From assembly GCF_000948415.1 (NCBI RefSeq), contig NZ_JYII01000021.1, positions 1 through 64,000 of the forward strand: a stretch of 64,000 nt of DNA, read 5' to 3'. Both the position numbers and the translations under genes were made by a program. Below the pieces are notes generated by a model. That model was not told the origin of the DNA. It saw only the letters and a list, made by a program, of their open reading frames with translations, and did not search any database. Below, piece after piece: positions 60,999-64,000 of the stretch; position 1 is the stretch's first letter, and each line of letters opens with the position of its first letter. Origin of the DNA: Thalassospira sp. HJ (GTDB lineage: Bacteria; Pseudomonadota; Alphaproteobacteria; Rhodospirillales; Thalassospiraceae).

Positions 60999-62078
60999 AT
61001 GAATGGCGTCGAACTTCGCAACGTGACCAAGGCCTATGCCGGACTCACGGTGATGGAAAACATCAATCTGGAGATCGCCGATGGTGATTTTCTGGTGTTG
61101 TTGGGGCCATCGGGGTGCGGCAAATCGACATTGCTGAACATGATAGCCGGACTGGAGCCGGTGACGGGTGGCTCGATTGATATCAACGGCCGTGACGTTA
61201 CCGAACTTGAGCCGGACGAACGCGATATTGCCATGGTGTTTCAGTCCTATGCGCTTTATCCAACCATGTCGGTTCGCAAGAATATCGGGTTTGGTCTTAA
61301 GATGGCGGGAATGCCCAAGGCCGAGATCGAGGAGCGCGTTACCGAAGTGGCCGAGCTTTTGCAAATCACGCCGCTTTTGGATCGAAAGCCATCCCAGCTT
61401 TCGGGCGGCCAACAGCAACGTGTTGCGATTGGTCGTGCTTTGGTGCGTGAACCTGCCGTTTTCCTGTTTGATGAGCCGCTATCGAACCTTGACGCCAAGC
61501 TGCGTGCGGATATGCGGATCGAGCTCAAGCGTCTGCATGAACGCCTTGGTCGGACAATTGTCTATGTTACCCACGATCAGATCGAGGCGATGACGCTGGC
61601 GACCAAGGTTGTCGTGCTTGATCGCGGCAGCATTCAGCAGGCCGATAGCCCGGAAAATGTATATCGCCGTCCAGCAAACCGGTTTGTGGCAAGCTTCGTT
61701 GGTGCACCGACCATGAATTTCATCGATGGGGTGCTCGTCCGCGAAGGCGACCATGTGTTTTTTGATACTGGCAAAGGTAAATTGCCGCTGATTGGTGCCC
61801 CAGCCCCGACAGATGATTTATTTGGGCGTCCTGTTACTTTGGGCGCGCGACCGGAACATGTTCTGTTTGACGATGCAGGGATTTCGGCACGTGTCGTCTT
61901 GGCAGAACCGACAGGGCCTGATCAGTATGTACGTCTTGCGGTCGCTGGTGAGGAAATGACAGCACGAAGTGGCCCTGAGCAGGCATTTATGTCAGGCTCC
62001 GATATCGGGATTGTTATTGATGGGGGGCGGATGTCGCTTTTTGACCGGCAGAGCGGGGACGCACTTTTACGCGGGTGA
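60999..62078 (+). CDS. CUT1 ABC transporter ATPase (MalK/UgpC type)
   Basis: The 359-residue ATPase energises the importer. Walker A GPSGCGKST (near residue 36), signature LSGGQQQRVAIGRALVREPAVFLFDEPLSNLDAKLR with Walker B, and the H-loop YVTHDQIEAMTL are intact. A C-terminal regulatory TOBE/MalK-type domain follows from about residue 240. It starts 6 bases after the permease stop with GGGG before the ATG. One ATPase of this kind may also serve other sugar importers. Confidence 0.95.
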   Translation: MNGVELRNVTKAYAGLTVMENINLEIADGDFLVLLGPSGCGKSTLLNMIAGLEPVTGGSIDINGRDVTELEPDERDIAMVFQSYALYPTMSVRKNIGFGLKMAGMPKAEIEERVTEVAELLQITPLLDRKPSQLSGGQQQRVAIGRALVREPAVFLFDEPLSNLDAKLRADMRIELKRLHERLGRTIVYVTHDQIEAMTLATKVVVLDRGSIQQADSPENVYRRPANRFVASFVGAPTMNFIDGVLVREGDHVFFDTGKGKLPLIGAPAPTDDLFGRPVTLGARPEHVLFDDAGISARVVLAEPTGPDQYVRLAVAGEEMTARSGPEQAFMSGSDIGIVIDGGRMSLFDRQSGDALLRG

Positions 62079-62106
62079 GCACGTTGGCTTGCGGGCCAGG
62101 TCTTGA

Positions 62107-62145
62107 AATTGGCGGTGCCGCAATGCGCCGCCAATTATTTTATTT
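62107..62145 (+). terminator. Terminator of the importer operon
   Basis: AATTGGCGG pairs with CCGCCAATT around a 12-base loop and is followed by ATTTTATTT. It lies 29 bases beyond the ATPase stop and runs into the stop of the convergent dipeptidase gene. Confidence 0.75.
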
Positions 62146-62700
62146 GATCATCATTGGTTCGGGCAGTGAACTGTCAGAAAACAGTGGATAGCGTGCGCGC
62201 GCATTGGGTAACTGATAGTGCCACCATTCGTGATCGTAAAACTCGAACCCGGCGCTGACCATGATGCCGAGCAGCAAGAACCGGTTGGCTTCGGCCTGTT
62301 TGGAGATCAAATCCGAACCGTGATACGAGCGGATATGCATTTCATCAAACCCTGCCCCCATATCCAGTTCCTTGCCGTTTTGATCAATCAGGGTTAGATC
62401 AATGGCCACACCACGACCGTGTGGCGATCCGAAATCCGGGTGGGCGACGAAATCGGGGTTGGGCGTATGGTTCCAAAGCGCACGCTGTGCTTCCTGGGGC
62501 CGGAATGCATCAAGAATGCGGAGCTTGACCCCCTGACGGCGCGCCATGGCAGAGGCCTTTTTCAGGCACTTGGCCGCATCCGCATGAAGATAGCAGGCAG
62601 GTCGTGTATAAATCGGTGCCCCGGTGAAATTGCGATCCGTGGCATAGACGATATCAATTTCGACATCATATTCTTGTGGCGTAATTTCGACCAGCGCCAT
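62140..62700 (-). CDS. VanX/DdpX-like D-Ala-D-Ala dipeptidase
   Basis: The 186-residue zinc peptidase has the HxxxxxxD motif in GSPHGRGVAIDLTL near residue 105 and the EWWH motif in FYDHEWWHYQL near 165, the metal and catalytic residues of the VanX/DdpX family, which split D-alanyl-D-alanine. No signal peptide is seen, so it is probably cytosolic. I chose ATG 62700 with GGGGGCC upstream; a GTG at 62730 would overlap the tsaB start. No other van genes are near, so this is a metabolic copy. Confidence 0.88.
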   Translation of the reverse strand: MALVEITPQEYDVEIDIVYATDRNFTGAPIYTRPACYLHADAAKCLKKASAMARRQGVKLRILDAFRPQEAQRALWNHTPNPDFVAHPDFGSPHGRGVAIDLTLIDQNGKELDMGAGFDEMHIRSYHGSDLISKQAEANRFLLLGIMVSAGFEFYDHEWWHYQLPNARARYPLFSDSSLPEPMMIK

Positions 62701-62719
62701 CGCCGGAGGCCCCCTGTTC

Positions 62720-63520
62720 TTGTCGTTCACCGATTACATAAAGAAAATGCTGACTGGACAGTCGCACCGATTGGATACGGCCGACCATAGCGCATCCGAC
62801 GCGGCAAAGCCAAAGGCCGAAAGATCCGGACCGACGATTTTGGCGATTGATACCGCCTCGACATCGCTGTCGACCGCTGTTCTGATTGATGGCGAGGTCA
62901 AGGGCGAGCTCTATGAAGACATGGAACGCGGTCAGGCCGAGCATCTGATGGGCTTTATTGCCAAAACGCTGGAAACCGCAAAAGTAGATTTCGCCGATCT
63001 TGATGGTATTGCTGTCACCGTGGGGCCGGGTGCCTTTACCGGCATGCGGATTGGTCTTTCGACTGCGCGTGCGCTTGGTCTGGCGCGCAAGATCCCGGTG
63101 GTTGGCGTCAGTTCGCTAGAAGCGGTGGCCTATGGCGTGTCCGAACGTGATCAGCAGGGGCGCAATATCCTGGTCGCGCTTGATAGCAAACGAAACGAGA
63201 TTTTCGCCCAGGCGTTTGATGGCAAGAAACGCCCGCTCAGCACGCCGGAATGTGTCGCGCCGCGCCAGGCGCTAATGATGGCGCCACCCGGCGATACCTT
63301 GCTGGCCGGTGATGCGACCCCGCGTCTTTTGACCGCTGCTGCCCATGCGCCTGATGCGTTTTATGATTGCACGGCACCGGGCCTTCCGCGCGCGGGCAAT
63401 GTCGCACGGATCGCGGCCGAGCGGTGGGAAAGCGGCGAAAACCTTGCCCCCGTGCCGCTTTATCTGCGTGCGCCCGATGCAAGGCGCATCGAAGATCAGG
63501 GACCGCAGAAAAAGAAATGA
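62720..63520 (+). CDS. tsaB: tRNA threonylcarbamoyladenosine protein TsaB
   Basis: TsaB partners TsaD and TsaE to make t6A37 in tRNAs decoding ANN codons. The 266-residue protein has the N-terminal ILAIDTASTSLSTAVL near residue 40 and VTVGPGAFTGMRIGLSTARALG near 100, the ASKHA-fold core. The first 38 residues (SFTDYIKKMLTGQSHRLDTADH) are an unusual extension, which suggests that the TTG at 62720 (or ATG at 62747) is too early; but no later start is clear. It overlaps rimI by ATGA, so the two are co-translated. Confidence 0.92.
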   Translation: MSFTDYIKKMLTGQSHRLDTADHSASDAAKPKAERSGPTILAIDTASTSLSTAVLIDGEVKGELYEDMERGQAEHLMGFIAKTLETAKVDFADLDGIAVTVGPGAFTGMRIGLSTARALGLARKIPVVGVSSLEAVAYGVSERDQQGRNILVALDSKRNEIFAQAFDGKKRPLSTPECVAPRQALMMAPPGDTLLAGDATPRLLTAAAHAPDAFYDCTAPGLPRAGNVARIAAERWESGENLAPVPLYLRAPDARRIEDQGPQKKK

Positions 63521-64000
63521 CCCCGGCCAACCCCAATGATGGCAGTGCTGATGGCAAGAACCCGCAGATTGCGCTGGTGCCGTTGACAGCAGCCTTTGCG
63601 TCGGTGGCCAGTGCCCTGCATGCCAAGGGGTTTGAAGATGCCTGGGATGAAGATGCGATCATCCGGTTGCTTGATGTGCCAGGTGCGTTCGGGATTTTGG
63701 CCTATCGCCCCGGTGATGCGGCGAAAAATGCCGAAGACCAGCCGCTTGGGTTTGTTTTGATGCAAACCGTTCTGGACGAGGCGGAAATCAATACCATTAC
63801 GGTTGATCCCGATGCCCGGCGGATGGGGGTTGGGCGCGCGTTGCTGGATGCTGTTACCGACCGACTTCAAGAATGTGGTGTCACCCGTATCCTGCTCGAA
63901 GTGGCGGTCGATAATGATGGCGCGATTGCGCTTTATCGTCAGAACGGCTTTAGCGAGGTCGGGCGGCGCAAGGGATATTATGCCCGTGCCGGTGGCCGGA
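63517..64000 (+). CDS. rimI: Ribosomal-protein-S18-alanine N-acetyltransferase, truncated by window end
   Basis: Only the first 161 codons are in the window; no stop is reached. The product begins MTPANPNDGSADGKNPQIALV and contains TITVDPDARRMGVGRALLDAV, the acetyl-CoA loop (R-x-x-G-x-G) and ALYRQNGFSEVGRRKGYY, typical of RimI. RimI acetylates the N-terminus of ribosomal protein S18 and usually follows tsaB, as here. The ATG overlaps the tsaB stop. The N-terminal 25 residues are less conserved. Confidence 0.92.
   Translation, partial: MTPANPNDGSADGKNPQIALVPLTAAFASVASALHAKGFEDAWDEDAIIRLLDVPGAFGILAYRPGDAAKNAEDQPLGFVLMQTVLDEAEINTITVDPDARRMGVGRALLDAVTDRLQECGVTRILLEVAVDNDGAIALYRQNGFSEVGRRKGYYARAGGR

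Noticed and set aside
1-64000. tRNA, rRNA, tmRNA or RNase P RNA genes
   Set aside because: No T-arm/anticodon-arm pattern or conserved core of these RNAs was found in the intergenic regions. The large inverted repeat at 927-1224 lacks the tmRNA or RNase P core.
1-64000. CRISPR array, prophage, insertion sequence or integrase
   Set aside because: No regularly spaced direct repeats and no transposase- or integrase-like proteins were seen.

Overview
The window reads as ordinary chromosomal DNA of a moderately GC-rich alphaproteobacterium, most like Thalassospira or a close marine Rhodospirillales relative. The grounds are the gene set and its order: secB, fxsA, a bacterial Tim44-like gene and mltA around 0-5 kb; a hisB-DUF2628-hisH-GNAT-hisA-hisF-hisE run; hslV-hslU beside adenine deaminase; coaBC-dut; tsaB-rimI. 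The genus is recognition, not a search result. I see no rRNA, tRNA, CRISPR array, insertion sequence, integrase or phage gene.

Layout. 0-5 kb: protein export and envelope genes (SecB, FxsA, Tim44-like protein, MltA), with a roughly 300-bp nested inverted-repeat element at 927-1224. 4.8-9.1 kb: a minus-strand PhnD-like binding protein translationally coupled to a histidine kinase, then RlmN. 9.3-13.4 kb: envelope and cytoskeleton genes on the minus strand (IalB-like, BamE-like lipoprotein, bactofilin, EI24 membrane protein, LolA). A strong small-RNA candidate with C-rich hairpin loops and a U-tract terminator lies at 12361-12487. 13.6-17.3 kb: glutathione synthetase, cupin, PhoD-like phosphatase and glutathione S-transferase.

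17.4-31.2 kb is an accessory-flavoured stretch of small regulator-plus-enzyme units: TetR with an AhpD-like protein, MarR with a VOC/SnoaL/VOC operon, LysR with a short-chain dehydrogenase, LysR with a VOC protein, plus several acetyltransferases and a tandem pair of related small proteins of unknown function. For most pairs the intergenic DNA shows a clear dyad that could be the operator. YifB and a PmtA-like methyltransferase sit in the middle.

31.2-36 kb is the histidine operon (minus strand) with three successive 4-base stop/start overlaps. 36-44.4 kb: a dCache adenylate/guanylate cyclase, adenine deaminase, HslVU protease, a PhoR-type kinase with a possible Pho box upstream. 44.6-55.2 kb: nitroreductase, polysaccharide deacetylase, coaBC, dut, an Rrf2 regulator without cluster-ligating cysteines directly upstream of cysK, MoeB-DsrE, LysE, LysR, MgtC.

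55.2-62.1 kb is a complete beta-glucoside utilisation locus: LacI repressor and GH1 beta-glucosidase on the minus strand, diverging from a CUT1 ABC importer (binding protein, two permeases, ATPase). A 22-bp perfect palindrome covers the predicted start of importer transcription and a degenerate copy covers the beta-glucosidase promoter. The window ends with VanX-like dipeptidase, tsaB and the truncated start of rimI.

No convincing novel multigene system is visible. The best leads are the small-RNA candidate, the nested inverted-repeat element, the tandem unknown paralogues, the apparently leaderless autoregulated marR, and the Rrf2-cysK pair.
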